Part shown: positions 44,221-54,616 of the stretch, in pieces
Numbering within the stretch: position 1 is the stretch's first letter
Layout of the letters: every line of letters starts with the position of its first letter
Assembly: GCA_010909725.1 (NCBI GenBank)
Contig: JAACMV010000010.1
Coordinates: forward strand, 496,001-560,000
Direction of reading: 5' to 3'
DNA length: 64,000 bases
From: Picochlorum sp. 'celeri'
Taxonomy: Eukaryota > Chlorophyta > Trebouxiophyceae
Notes under the pieces: generated by a model
The model's database searches: none
Told to the model about the DNA's origin: nothing
Seen by the model: the letters and a program-made list of their open reading frames with translations, nothing else
Translations under genes and position numbers: made by a program

Positions 44221-45606
44221 TCAACATGCTGAATTGACCCGCATAATTTCCCTATCTAATGCGGCATGCGCTTTAATTTTCTCCAATGGTTTTCTATCTA
44301 AATCTACGACTGTGATCCTATACATACAAGATATACCCAGGGATGTGCATATGGCACCTGTCCCACAGGGATTTGGGGGCTGGTGTCTGGTAGTTGCATC
44401 ACCTGTTGTGCAGAATGAAATCATCAGAGAGCAATCTTTCGCCGTTGCAGCAATGCAGTAGTCCGCTACTATATCCATAATCTTTTCTTTTTCAAAAGTT
44501 AGGAGGCGTTCAAGCGCCGACGAAGGCTCACCTGTCTTGCTGTTGATTTCCACATCTGGAGACACCAATCTATTTACCAATTTTTCGACTGCCTGTACGT
44601 CATATTGACACGCATTTTGCATAGTAAGAATATCCTGCAGTACACTTTCTTGTAAAAGAATCTCTGCAAGTATAATCGACAGTGTTTCCTTGGCACAAGA
44701 TGTCACAGTGTCTGATGGCAACATTGTCTGAACAATAGATTTGCACAGACCACAAACATCATCCAAGGGACACCGGTGCCCTCCACGAAAGACGCTCAGA
44801 TTGTTTTGCGGATTATCAAAAAGTGCGATAAGAGCGCGCACCATGCGCTCTTTTTGATTCGAGAAGAGATCCAGAGGATCATAGGCACTCCTAGAGGAGA
44901 TTGATCCTTGCTCTAATTTGAGTGTTTGGTGCAGTGAGTATCTCGACCTGGTATGCTTTAGAGTTCGCTCATGTGGTGGAACAGTATCACATGTCAAAAT
45001 ATTTCCAAATTTTGGCTTAATCTCGACACATACTGTATCTGACGTTGCCTGTCCCCCCAGTAGGGTTGCATCAGGCATGAGCAGGACATCCTTTGTCAGA
45101 GTGGAGCCAGCACCAATCTCTCGCAGTCGAGCACATTTCTGCATATGTGTATTCATGCCATCAAAATCATTCACAGCGTCAACCATACTTTCGTGCTATC
45201 GTACCATCAGGGGCACATGGCATGCACCAAGCCTTGGGATGACAACTGACTCCATGAACTTTGCCCTATCATACTCAGCATGATGGTCCTTTTGAGGACA
45301 GATCTCGTATCCGCGCCTCTTCCACATTTCGTATTCCAATAGTCCCAGCCTTTTCTTCAGACTCTGTTCAGATACGACATGGGTATCCACCCCTAGCTCT
45401 TGTCCCTTGTTCTTTGAACACCTTGCAACCAATGCAAGGTGCTCGTAAGATGTAATGCGCACTCCATGTACGGAATTAGCATTCCCATATCCTTTCAAAT
45501 CCTTCCATGTTCCAGTGCAATGAAGAATGTCGTCATCGCCAGACTGAGGGTGGGATTGAAAGAGCCTGCAAAGATTGCAGCAGGAGGTGCAATCCTTTGC
45601 CGTCAT
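44221..45606 (-). CDS. IPK1: Inositol-pentakisphosphate 2-kinase
   Basis: Exons 45606-45205 and 45138-44221 with a 66-nt intron, 439 residues. Makes phytate (InsP6) from InsP5. Family blocks are VVIPRLGACHVP, CVEIKPKFGNI, SRYSLHQTLKLEQG, YDPLDLFS, AATAKDCSLMISF and VVDLDRKPLEKI. The two halves are in the same reading frame, interrupted by one TAG at 45196-45198. That stop lies inside a normal-looking GTACGA...CAG intron of 22 codons, so I call an intron, not a nonsense mutation. The N-terminal ATP-binding region is less conserved. It begins only 59 nt behind SEC3 on the same strand. Confidence 0.88.
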
Positions 45607-45665
45607 CCTAAAACCATAATAGTATCTGCTTTACAAGGAAACAAACTCAATAAATAAATAAATTA

Positions 45666-48600
45666 TCAGCTATCGAGGCGGAGCTGGCTGGATCTCATGC
45701 TGGACAACGCCGAGCGGATATCCGTCACTGAGGAATCTGAGCACATACTTTCCAGACTGTCCAAGGCATTTAAAACTCTTGCATCGACACGCTCCCAGAC
45801 GACATTGACAAGATATGATGCCGACTCGCCAAGATCCTTCTTGATCCGATTCCGTACCGCATTGAGCTTGGACTGAAAGGTTTCAGGGTCATCAATCAAT
45901 GGCTGGAATACCGCAACATCAATGCTGGGAATACTCTTGCCTTTCTGCGAATCAGGAATGTCACAGAGTGCTTCAAGGTCATTCTCGGCCAGAATTGAAT
46001 GAATATATGCCTTGAGTGAGGCATTTCTCCCCTCTGCTGCTCTTGTGCAGTACTGCTTCAGCACCTTGGATTGCTTGATGGGCAATGCTTGCAGACTAAT
46101 TCTCAGAAATGCATAGTTTTCAAGCCGAATCCGTTCTTTGTGTTTATCATGATCGCTTGTTTTCGATTCAATCGCCGAAAACATACTTGGAAGGACTTTT
46201 GCGTACAATTCATCTGCCATGTGACGAATCCTTTGACTTGGCGTGCTGGTTGGAAGTGAGAAACTCCCACTGGAAGCTGCAGATATTTGCGGCACCATGT
46301 CAAATTCGACCGAGCCTTGAGGACTTTGAAAAGGAGATAGCGGCAATATTGTACCAGGATTTTGTGATTCTTGTGAATCGGACGAAGCAAGCATGCTTCC
46401 ATCCTTTGCAACCCACTCTGCTGCTATGGCCTCCATTGCATTCGCAAGCGATTCAAAGTTGGCTACAAAGGGGAAAATATGAATCGAGCTACCGCTTCGT
46501 GCGCTTGGTGCTTTTCTTATAGCCTCAGTAATCTCGAGCACAAATGACTTCCAAAATCCGTCTGCGTCCTTCAAAACCTCTGCCAACATTTCACAAATCA
46601 CAGTCCCTGAAAGCGACTCTGGCTGCAATCGAACTTTGAATGACTCTATCGTCCCCACAATATCAAGGCAACTAAGTCCACGAGAGGATTTGACTGACAA
46701 TAGAAATTGAGATATTTCAGGGCCAATACCTTGAACGAGACTCCTTGCTGCAGATATATGAGGGATCAAAATCCCAGATTTATCCAACAAATCAACAAGC
46801 ACTGCAATCTCATTCGTGATACGAGGCATCAACGATGTAATAGATGCGCTAAAAGCCGAAGAAATTTCTGAACCTTCGATACTCGAATCAGTATTCAGCA
46901 CAGGGGCATCACTGGCATATCGATTCTTCTGCATGTGACTTGAATGCATTCGTTCCAATGCCGTTGCTGACTCCACTCTCTTCATCATTTCCTTTCCAAT
47001 CGACTTACTTCCAGTCATATCATGCTGCACTTGTAAACTACCCAACGAACGTTCCACCTCCTTCTTCAGACCACTGTTGGTCGATTCCAGATACCTGTAC
47101 ACTCTTGCCTTGCCTGCCTCGGCATCAACCATGGCTATCAACCCCAACAAAGGCGCCAGTGTTGCAATCTTTTCATGCAATTGAAGCTGTTCTTGGAAAG
47201 AATCTAAAGTTTCTCTCGAAGCAGGAGCTACCTGCGAATCAAAGTGATCAACAGCCCTCTTCAAAAACCTCTTCTCGATATCCTTCATCCTTTTCAAAGA
47301 ATCCTCCACAAGTTTCATATTTACAAACTCTGGATTCAATCCACTTTTCCTCGATGCTCGTGTCTTTTTACCATGAATAGCATCAATTTTAGACAGCAGC
47401 ATTTCACAGGCAACGCGCATCTCATCAAAATATTTTGCACGCATCTCCTGCTCCAACAACACCCGCTCCACCTCTGGACGCAGAGTACAATGATCCAACA
47501 ACGAATTCATCGCTTCCAAAAGCAACGCATTGTTCCTTGAATGATTCTCCAAATACCCACTACTTTTCTCAATCACCGCCACATCGTCTTTCAAATGCCT
47601 CAGTTTCAATTCAAACATCCCAATTGTCTCCTCCAAATCATCCAAACATCCCAACGTTGTGAAAATACCATCATGTATCCTATTCGACCTCACTCGAGAC
47701 TCCAACAGCTCATGAATATTCGCATCATCTAACGCCTGAAGTTCTGAAGATATTTTTCTACACGCATCCTCCAAAGAACTGGCACCTTCAGACACAGCAT
47801 CCAACAACACATCCGCCCTGATATTCTCCCGCATACTGTACGCTGTTTCCTTCCGACCAACAATAGAAGACGGATACGTCTTCTTCTTCTGTACTGTACC
47901 ACCTGATTCTTCATGTTTCACCGTCGCCTGCTGCTGCAAGGCCACCGAAGGCAATGTTGGCTGCATATCCATGCTGCTACTGTCATAGGCACTCGTCGTC
48001 CTCTCCTCATCCCGTTGCGTATCCACAACAGCCGGCGTTTCCTTTTCCTCATCGCTCTCTTCCTCTGACGACGACAACTCCCCATACACACCCAAATCCC
48101 TTCGCTTCACTCCAACCAACACCGGAACAACCTTTTCATGTGACTTGCAAAAAGAAAACACCACACCCAACAACTCTGCCCGCTCCTCCTCACTCACACA
48201 CTCAAACGCCACCCGAACATCGCCTCCACTCAACTTTCGTGTAGAAAACGTCACCTGACACACCGGATGCGCTCCACCAAACGCCTCCAACACGCTCACC
48301 ATCTTCAACCGAAAGCTCTTCCGAACCTCGTACCCAACACCACCATACTGACCACCACCTTCTGTACTCGCCCCTTTCTTCTTCTTACACACATGAAGCG
48401 ATGCTTTAAACCCAGGACCACCAGCCCTACGTTGCACAGTAATACACACCACACGAGGCTTTTTCGTTGAACCAGGCACCACCCCTTGCTGCCGCTGTGT
48501 GACATCCTTTTGACTCCTCCCCTTCTTACCACTCGACAACACAGACTTGCGACCATACGGACCCTGTGCCACTGGAGTACATTTGATCACCTACACCATC

Positions 48601-48741
48601 ATGACAACATCCTTGAGCTACATCATTCATTCAACCAACAAGCAAGGAAGAAGAAGAAGAAGAACATACAGCAAACGTGGATACCACCCGGTGAGGCGAG
48701 TGTAAAAACACCCGCTCCATCTCCTTGTATATTGAAGACAT
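45666..48741 (-). CDS. SEC3: Exocyst subunit SEC3/EXOC1
   Basis: Exons 48741-48670 and 48590-45666 (intron 79 nt), 998 residues. Sec3 tethers exocytic vesicles at the plasma membrane. The N-terminal region (about 25-180) fits the Sec3 PIP2/Rho-binding PH-like domain; an acidic Ser/Glu-rich linker follows. The helical SEC3 core starts near residue 280 (IRADVLLDAVSEG, HDGIFTTLGCLDDLEETIGMF) and runs to the end. The short first exon (24 codons, MSSIYKEMERVFLHSPHR) resembles the start of Sec3 N-domains. The mRNA sense has TGTAA in the 59-nt gap before the IPK1 ATG. Confidence 0.85.
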
Positions 48742-49010
48742 TAGTATTTTTCACTATAAACAATTCCTAGCCATAGAAAATCACAAAAGTACAACCAAGT
48801 GGATGTTATTTACATGGGTTTGATTGTGTTTCAAATCCTTCAACAAGTATACCGCCTTCCATGATGATTGTTACACCACGAATACGACTTTTATGGGCTC
48901 GTAAATAATTATTACACTGTAATAATAAATTCTACCCTAAAGAAGAAGAAGAATAACCAGACGATTGAGAAGGTTTTGTCGTCGTATTATTCCATAAATA
49001 GATACATATC

Positions 49011-49039
49011 AAAAAATGCCAATTGAGTTGGCATTTTTT
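49011..49039 (-). terminator. 12-bp A/U-flanked hairpin just after NAA38-like stop
   Basis: Arms AAAAAATGCCAA (49011-49022) and TTGGCATTTTTT (49028-49039), loop TTGAG, beginning immediately behind the stop codon at 49040-49042. In the mRNA sense it is a stem followed by a U-run, shaped like a bacterial intrinsic terminator. In a nuclear gene it more likely affects 3'-end processing or mRNA stability. No TGTAA follows this gene. Confidence 0.6.
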
Positions 49040-49324
49040 TTATACAACAAGCCGGCGTATCGATTCCTCATCTTCAGTACCACGACAGACTTCCACCTCG
49101 ACACGACCCTGCTGTGCATACGGCACCAATATCTGACCCAATCCCTTCTCCAGTCTCTGCCCATCCTGCTCCAGACGCTCTACTGCATTGTACAGAATAA
49201 TATTCCCCTGCTTATCCATACAGATGAAATCTCCTACTACGATACGCCCATCTATCACTGTGATGACGAGTCTCTTGTTCAAAAGCACTGCATGCGTGTC
49301 CATGTCTCCATCTGTACATGGCAT
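49040..49324 (-). CDS. NAA38: LSm-domain protein, NatC auxiliary subunit NAA38-like
   Basis: 94 residues from the ATG at 49324; the frame is open further upstream without an ATG, and a possible acceptor (GACTGCAG) near 49361 leaves room for a 5' exon. The Sm fold is seen in LLNKRLVITVIDGRIVVGDFICMD, KQGNIILYNAVE and GQILVP. The extended loop and the lack of the RG motif of core LSm proteins resemble NAA38/LSMD1, the small subunit of the NatC N-terminal acetyltransferase. Assignment to another Lsm family (for example LSM8) is possible. Confidence 0.72.
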   Translation of the reverse strand: MPCTDGDMDTHAVLLNKRLVITVIDGRIVVGDFICMDKQGNIILYNAVERLEQDGQRLEKGLGQILVPYAQQGRVEVEVCRGTEDEESIRRLVV

Positions 49325-49678
49325 ACTCCGGAAACTTGCTTCTTTTTTTTTTGCCAGGAAAGTCTGCAGTCTGCTGCTGGTGAAAATGGAAGAAAGCAAT
49401 AGTCCGACTGCAGCGCTTCTATGTTGCTACTCTATCCATATTGATAAAAAATACTGTAAATAGATTGATATCTGGGTGAATGAATACAACATCCTGATCT
49501 GTGTGAATAGTATTTTTAATGTTCTATATAGGGACATGTATGGACAGATGTGTTTTTGTACGCTCGACTCATGCCGCTCGAACATTCGAATATTAATAAT
49601 GAATATCAAATTGGTCGGTGGATTACGTAGAGGATGGAGAAGACGTAGGGGAGAGAGAGAAGCAGGTGTGTCGATCGA
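49325..49678. promoter_or_regulatory. 354-bp divergent spacer
   Basis: Between the NAA38-like and PRP5 genes, which diverge. AT-rich on the left, purine-rich (GAGAGAGAGA) just before the PRP5 ATG. No additional gene or RNA was recognised. Confidence 0.4.
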
Positions 49679-52600
49679 ATGATGCAGAAGAAGAGGAAGA
49701 ATACGCTGCAAACGTTGCCGTCGACGTCTGGGAGGCAGAGGGAGGCGGAGCAATCTGGTGGAGGGGGAGAGGAGGATCATAGGAAGATGGAGAGGGAGAA
49801 GAAACGTCGACGGATGGATGCATGGAGACAGAGGCAACAGTTGAAGCAGAAGCAGCAGGAAGAGGAGGAGCGGCGGGCTGTGGAAGATGTGGAAGAGAAG
49901 CAGGGGACTATAGAAGAGCAGATAGAAGGAGGGAAAGAGGATGATGGAAAGAAGAAGAAGGCGTGGACGTTGGAGGATGAGGACGGTTTTCAGTCGGATG
50001 AGGACGGTGGTGGGTTTAATTCCAAGGTGTTGTCATTAGAGGATGGGAAGCACTTGCCTCGGTTGGGGGAGTTGGGAGGGACGGTAAAGAAGGAAGAGGA
50101 AGATGGGTTTGATTCTTTGGTGGGGCGTGGCAGGGAGAAAAACAAGGTGGAGAAGGAGGATGCGGTGGGTATAGCAGTGAGAATGACTGGTGAGGAGGGT
50201 TCAGACAAGGAGATTGATCCTTTGGATGCGTTCATGGAGCAAGAGGTGATGCCACAGGTTGTTGACGGTGCGGTAGGTGAGAATAGGGAAGGAAGAGAAG
50301 ACGAAGAGAAGGAGCAAGTCAAGGGGCGGCGACGACGGCGAAGGGAGGATTTTGATGAAGAATCGGAGGAGGAGGTGTTGAGCGAGAGTGGAGAGGAGAT
50401 CGATGACGAGGAATGGGCGAGGCGTGTTCGTGCGGGAAAGCTTTCAAAAGGTGATAAGATGGGCGTTGTGGATCATAGTACAATGTCATATCCACCATTT
50501 AGAAGGAATTTTTATATTGAGGTTCCAGAGCTGCAACGCATGACGGATGAGCAGGTTGCCGAGTATAGGAAGACGTTGGATGGCATTAAAGTGCGCGGGA
50601 AACATGTTCCCAAGCCCATCAAATCGTGGATTCAAGCTGGTCTTAGCAGTCGGATTCTTGATGTATTGAAGAGGCATGAGTTTGAGTCACCCCTTCCAAT
50701 CCAAGCTCAAGCTGTGCCCGTCATCATGGGTGGCAGGGATTGTATAGGTGTCGCGAAAACTGGTTCAGGTAAGACGCTGGCGTTTGTTCTTCCGATGCTC
50801 CGTCATGTAAAGGATCAGCCAGCGCTGAAAACTGGGGATGGTCCAATCGGGATTATCATGGCGCCAACGAGGGAACTTGTGACACAGATTGGGAAAGAGG
50901 TGAAGAGGTTTGCCAAGCCTTTAGGGATTCGCTGTACCTGTGTGTACGGTGGATCGGGTATTGCAGCTCAGATTTCAGAATTGAAACGTGGTACAGAGAT
51001 TGTTGTGTGTACACCAGGAAGAATGATTGATATTCTAGCATCTGGACCTGGAAAGATTACCAATCTTACCCGGGTCACTTTTCTCGTCATGGATGAGGCG
51101 GATAGGATGTTTGATATGGGCTTTGAGCCTCAAATTATGCGTATAGTGAACAATATTAGACCTGATAGACAGACTGTTCTGTTCTCTGCAACATTCCCGA
51201 GGAGTGTGGAAAGTCTTGCAAGAAAAGTGTTGACCAATCCTGTAGAAATTCAATTAGGAGGACGTTCTGTTGTGAACTCGGACATCACGCAGATTATAGA
51301 AATTAGGCCAGAAGAAGATCGTTTTCTAAGGCTGCTGCAGCTGTTAGGGGAGTGGTATGAGAAGGGGAAATTGTTGGTGTTTGTATCGTCACAGGACCGG
51401 TGTGATGGCCTGTTTCGAGATCTGCTGAAAGCTGGGTACCCATGTTTGTCCCTTCATGGAGGAAAGGATCAATCTGATAGAGAGTCAACTATTTCCGACT
51501 TCAAATCCAGCGTGTGCAATGTTCTCATTGCCACATCTGTGGCGGCAAGAGGATTGGACGTGAAAGAACTTGTCCTGGTGGTCAACTATGACTGCCCGAA
51601 TCACCATGAAGAATACGTACATCGTGTAGGTAGAACAGGGAGAGCCGGAAGAAAAGGTACTGCTGTGACATTCATCGCCCCTGATGAGGAGCAATATGCC
51701 CCTGACTTGGTCAAGGCTCTCAAGGAGAGTGGCGCCACCATCCCCAAGGATTTGGCCACCATGGCCCAGCAGTTTATAACAAAGAGAAAAGCGGGGCTCG
51801 CAAAAGCACACGCTTCAGGGTTTGGTGGAAGTGGTTTCAAATTTAGTAAGGAAGAGGAGGATATGGTGAAGGCACAGCGCAAGTCCACGGCAGCAAAGGA
51901 GTATGGCATCATTGAATCAAGTGATGAGGAGGATGAGGATCGGGTTGAGACTGTCGGCCCATCAACCGAAGTCGTGGCTCCACAGCCAACGATTGATCAA
52001 CAAGAGGAAATGGTACGTTGTGTTGTATCCATACACATCCACTTCAAATGTGCATCGTATTCATCCCGTTTGCGTCTGATGCAGAAAAAGTTTGATCCTG
52101 CGGTCCAAGCACAGATCAAAACCGCTCACGCTGTGGCGCAGAAACTCATGTCTGGCAGCAGTGCAGCAGTTCAACCACCAAAGCAGCAGCCTGTTGCACC
52201 TCCTCAGGAACAGCCATCATCTGGAGCAGCGTCAGCATCTGCACTTGCTGCAGCACGAGCAGCTGCGATGGCCGCTTCTAAAAGCCTCGCCCTCAAGCAG
52301 ACTGCTCCATCAGGTCCAGCAAAAGACATCAAAGCAGCTGCCAAGGCCGCACTGGAAGCCATGGGAGCTGCTCCAACCACATCTCTTGCAGGAACTCAGG
52401 CAGCAGAAGAAACCTTTTACAAGGCAGAGTTGGAAATCAACGACTTCCCTCAACACGCTCGCTGGAAAGTCACACATAGAGAGACTCTCCGAACACTATC
52501 CGAACAGTTTGCTGCGAGTGTTATCGTAAAGGGACGTTATGTTAAGCCTGGCACGCACATCCCTGCTGATCAGCGCAAGCTCTATCTTTTGATTGAGGGA

Positions 52601-52702
52601 GCCTCTCCAGACATTGTGAAAAAGGCCAAGAATGAAATCAAAAGAATCTTGGAGGAATCCACAGAAAAAGCATTTAGGAGAGAAGCTCCACAGCTCATGT
52701 AA
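49679..52702 (+). CDS. PRP5: DEAD-box RNA helicase PRP5/DDX46
   Basis: Exons 49679-52012 and 52085-52702, 983 residues. Prp5 acts at U2-branch-site recognition in prespliceosome formation. A charged Lys/Glu-rich N-terminal third leads to the Q-motif region (FESPLPIQAQAVP), the P-loop AKTGSGKT (about residue 358), PTRELV, the DEAD box VMDEADRMFDMG (about 470), SAT and the C-terminal motif HRVGRTGRAGRKG. The C-terminal region has an Ala/Gln-rich linker and the KH-like end typical of DDX46 (FYKAELEINDFPQHARWKV). The 72-nt intron (52013-52084) is a multiple of three and has no stop, so retention would add 24 residues. Confidence 0.93.
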   Translation: MMQKKRKNTLQTLPSTSGRQREAEQSGGGGEEDHRKMEREKKRRRMDAWRQRQQLKQKQQEEEERRAVEDVEEKQGTIEEQIEGGKEDDGKKKKAWTLEDEDGFQSDEDGGGFNSKVLSLEDGKHLPRLGELGGTVKKEEEDGFDSLVGRGREKNKVEKEDAVGIAVRMTGEEGSDKEIDPLDAFMEQEVMPQVVDGAVGENREGREDEEKEQVKGRRRRRREDFDEESEEEVLSESGEEIDDEEWARRVRAGKLSKGDKMGVVDHSTMSYPPFRRNFYIEVPELQRMTDEQVAEYRKTLDGIKVRGKHVPKPIKSWIQAGLSSRILDVLKRHEFESPLPIQAQAVPVIMGGRDCIGVAKTGSGKTLAFVLPMLRHVKDQPALKTGDGPIGIIMAPTRELVTQIGKEVKRFAKPLGIRCTCVYGGSGIAAQISELKRGTEIVVCTPGRMIDILASGPGKITNLTRVTFLVMDEADRMFDMGFEPQIMRIVNNIRPDRQTVLFSATFPRSVESLARKVLTNPVEIQLGGRSVVNSDITQIIEIRPEEDRFLRLLQLLGEWYEKGKLLVFVSSQDRCDGLFRDLLKAGYPCLSLHGGKDQSDRESTISDFKSSVCNVLIATSVAARGLDVKELVLVVNYDCPNHHEEYVHRVGRTGRAGRKGTAVTFIAPDEEQYAPDLVKALKESGATIPKDLATMAQQFITKRKAGLAKAHASGFGGSGFKFSKEEEDMVKAQRKSTAAKEYGIIESSDEEDEDRVETVGPSTEVVAPQPTIDQQEEMVRCVVSIHIHFKCASYSSRLRLMQKKFDPAVQAQIKTAHAVAQKLMSGSSAAVQPPKQQPVAPPQEQPSSGAASASALAAARAAAMAASKSLALKQTAPSGPAKDIKAAAKAALEAMGAAPTTSLAGTQAAEETFYKAELEINDFPQHARWKVTHRETLRTLSEQFAASVIVKGRYVKPGTHIPADQRKLYLLIEGASPDIVKKAKNEIKRILEESTEKAFRREAPQLM

Positions 52703-53133
52703 TATATATATATGGCCAACCCACTCTATCTCTAGGGTAGGACAGCCTGCCCTGCAGGGGTGTGATGGATAGTGTCATCCATCACACCATGGGAGGAATC
52801 TTCCCGGTCGCCACATCTATTGTTGAAAAACACATTCATATAACCACAGGAGACCAAACAAAAAACACAGTCGAATTTGAATGATTTTTGCGCATCTATT
52901 TTCATCCCTGAAACACCCACCCATCAACCCTAGAAACCACCGAGCCTACCGGATAACACCGGGCTCCTACCGTACACAGAATTATTATTCATAGGATGAC
53001 CGCCCCCCCTGAAACACGAATGTATACCACCGATCCTCTCTTGGATGAACATAGTATTTGTAAAAGAATTTATTTGATCTGCATGGCATTGAAATAGGAC
53101 AAGGAGTGATACGAACGAGTGTGGTTATGTTCG
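52703..53133. other. 431-bp spacer with several hairpins
   Basis: Intergenic between PRP5 and the RRM gene (both plus). It contains a (TA)n run after the PRP5 stop, the palindrome CCCTGCAGGG (52750-52759), an 11-bp stem GGTGTGATGGA/TCCATCACACC (52759-52788), and nested GAGC/GCTC and CCGG/CCGG pairs near 52950-52975. No protein gene. It must hold the RRM gene promoter; a small RNA is possible. Confidence 0.5.
52759..52788. repeat. Perfect 11-bp inverted repeat, 8-nt loop
   Basis: GGTGTGATGGA (52759-52769) and TCCATCACACC (52778-52788) separated by TAGTGTCA, about 57 nt beyond the PRP5 stop; adjacent to the palindrome CCCTGCAGGG. Confidence 0.75.
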
Positions 53134-54477
53134 ATGGCGTCGCCGCAGAACATCGCACTTCTTTTACCTCATCCGAACCTATTTGTCAAGCCTTTACCAC
53201 CTGGTTGTGATGAGCATATCCTGAAGCAGCACTTTGGGGTGTATGGAGAGATATGCAGTGTTCGAGTGTGCTCAGCGTCGTCCCAAGGCGCTGGTCTGCA
53301 CTCGCACGCTTTTGTTCGCTTTACAAATACGCATTCTGCGTATTTAGCTTTGAATGATCAACCAAGATCTAGCATATTAATGGGGCAGACGATGATTGTG
53401 AAATTGGCGGACGCAGATATGGCTCCAAAACTTCAGAGCGGGCAGAGTGAGTGTGAGTGGGTGTATATCAGAGGGTTACCATCGGGATTTCCAAATGACG
53501 AGATTGTAAAGACATTTTCGAACTTTGGATCTATTCTGGATATGAAATATTTTGCGAGCACTGCTCAGTATAAAGGAACTGGGGCTTTGATTCGGTATTC
53601 TTCTGTGGAGAATGCACGTCAGGCTATAACAGCCATGAATGATGCGGTGTTTCCTGGGTGTTTGCAGCCATTGGTGGTGCGATTTGCTGACAGTCCGGCA
53701 GAAAAGGCAGCAAAAATGAATAGGAAGGGGCTGAAGGGGAAGCATATGAAGAATGCGGTGATGCAGAATGATGCGGCGTTGCGTATGGCAATGATGCAGC
53801 TGCATGGTTCGTTGTCGACTCCATCCCCATTGGAATCGCATGGATCTGGGTCGTTACCGATGTTGCCATCAGAAGGATCTGGATCATTACCGATAATGCA
53901 ATCACAGGGATCTGGATCATTACCGATAATGCAATCACAGGGATCTGGGCCATTACCAATAATGCAGTCCCATGGATCTGGGCCATTGTCAGATCCTCTG
54001 GCTGTGCTTCCACCGGCACCTCATGCGTCAGAGACCAACTTAGAGGCACTTGCGACGAATTTCGATAGAGTCTTGGAGGGTGTGACGAAAGGACAGCATC
54101 AGGGAACACGAGCCTTGCCATGGACATTGCAAGTGAAGAGTATCCCCACGGAAGGGGGGAAATTATGGTTGTACGAAAAATTTGCTCCATATGGAGCAAT
54201 TGTTTCAGTCACCCTGACAGAATCTTCCGAAACATCTTCTGTTGGTCACGTCAGTTTCGTAGACTATCCTTCTGCCGTTGCTGCCAAGGAAGCACTTCAC
54301 GGCACAGATCAAGGAGAAGAGAGATCACTTGAGGTATTACTTGCATGGGAGACGATGAATAGTCAGCAGCCCTCACCATATACTAACTTGGCAAATAGTA
54401 GCATTCTGAGCCCACTATCTTCGGGTTTGTCTGATTCTGTTGTTGACAATGTGTCTGGGCATACACAAGGTGACTGA
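53134..54477 (+). CDS. Three-RRM RNA-binding protein (ELAV/CELF-like layout)
   Basis: Intronless, 447 residues from the ATG at 53134. RRM1 (about 16-95; NLFVKPLPPGCDEHILKQHF, SHAFVRF) and RRM2 (about 107-190; EWVYIRGLPSGFPNDEIV, TGALIRYSS) sit close together. A Ser/Gly/Pro linker with an 11-residue tandem repeat and RRM3 (about 328-410; LQVKSIPTEGGKLWLYEKF, VGHVSFVDY) follow. This two-plus-one arrangement is that of ELAV and CELF/Bruno proteins, which control mRNA splicing, stability or translation; targets are unknown. RRM3's RNP motifs are degenerate. TGTAA lies about 110 nt past the stop. Confidence 0.83.
   Translation: MASPQNIALLLPHPNLFVKPLPPGCDEHILKQHFGVYGEICSVRVCSASSQGAGLHSHAFVRFTNTHSAYLALNDQPRSSILMGQTMIVKLADADMAPKLQSGQSECEWVYIRGLPSGFPNDEIVKTFSNFGSILDMKYFASTAQYKGTGALIRYSSVENARQAITAMNDAVFPGCLQPLVVRFADSPAEKAAKMNRKGLKGKHMKNAVMQNDAALRMAMMQLHGSLSTPSPLESHGSGSLPMLPSEGSGSLPIMQSQGSGSLPIMQSQGSGPLPIMQSHGSGPLSDPLAVLPPAPHASETNLEALATNFDRVLEGVTKGQHQGTRALPWTLQVKSIPTEGGKLWLYEKFAPYGAIVSVTLTESSETSSVGHVSFVDYPSAVAAKEALHGTDQGEERSLEVLLAWETMNSQQPSPYTNLANSSILSPLSSGLSDSVVDNVSGHTQGD
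53836..53985 (+). repeat. In-frame 33-nt tandem repeat (about 4.5 copies)
   Basis: Within the RRM gene, units starting GGATCTGG encode GSGSLPIMQSQ and variants. The two middle units are identical at nucleotide level and the outer ones diverge (GSGSLPMLPSE, GSGPLPIMQSH), which indicates recent local duplication. Confidence 0.85.
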
Positions 54478-54616
54478 GGAAATTCCTTGCATTTTGATTT
54501 TTTTTTATCCTATACTATACTATTCTGTTTTCTGTTTTTGACAGGCATTACAATTGTATTGAAGCATTTATCTGTAGAGTTTTCGTGTAATTGATGAGTG
54601 AAATACAAAAGTTTTA

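Noticed and set aside
45187..45204. Apparent nonsense mutation or split gene in IPK1
   Set aside because: The two frames are in phase and the TAG lies inside a 66-nt stretch with a good GTACGA donor and CAG acceptor; splicing restores a continuous family match.
48800..48870. tRNA-like B box (TTTCAAATCC) in the SEC3-NAA38 spacer
   Set aside because: No matching T-stem, acceptor stem or A box could be paired around it.
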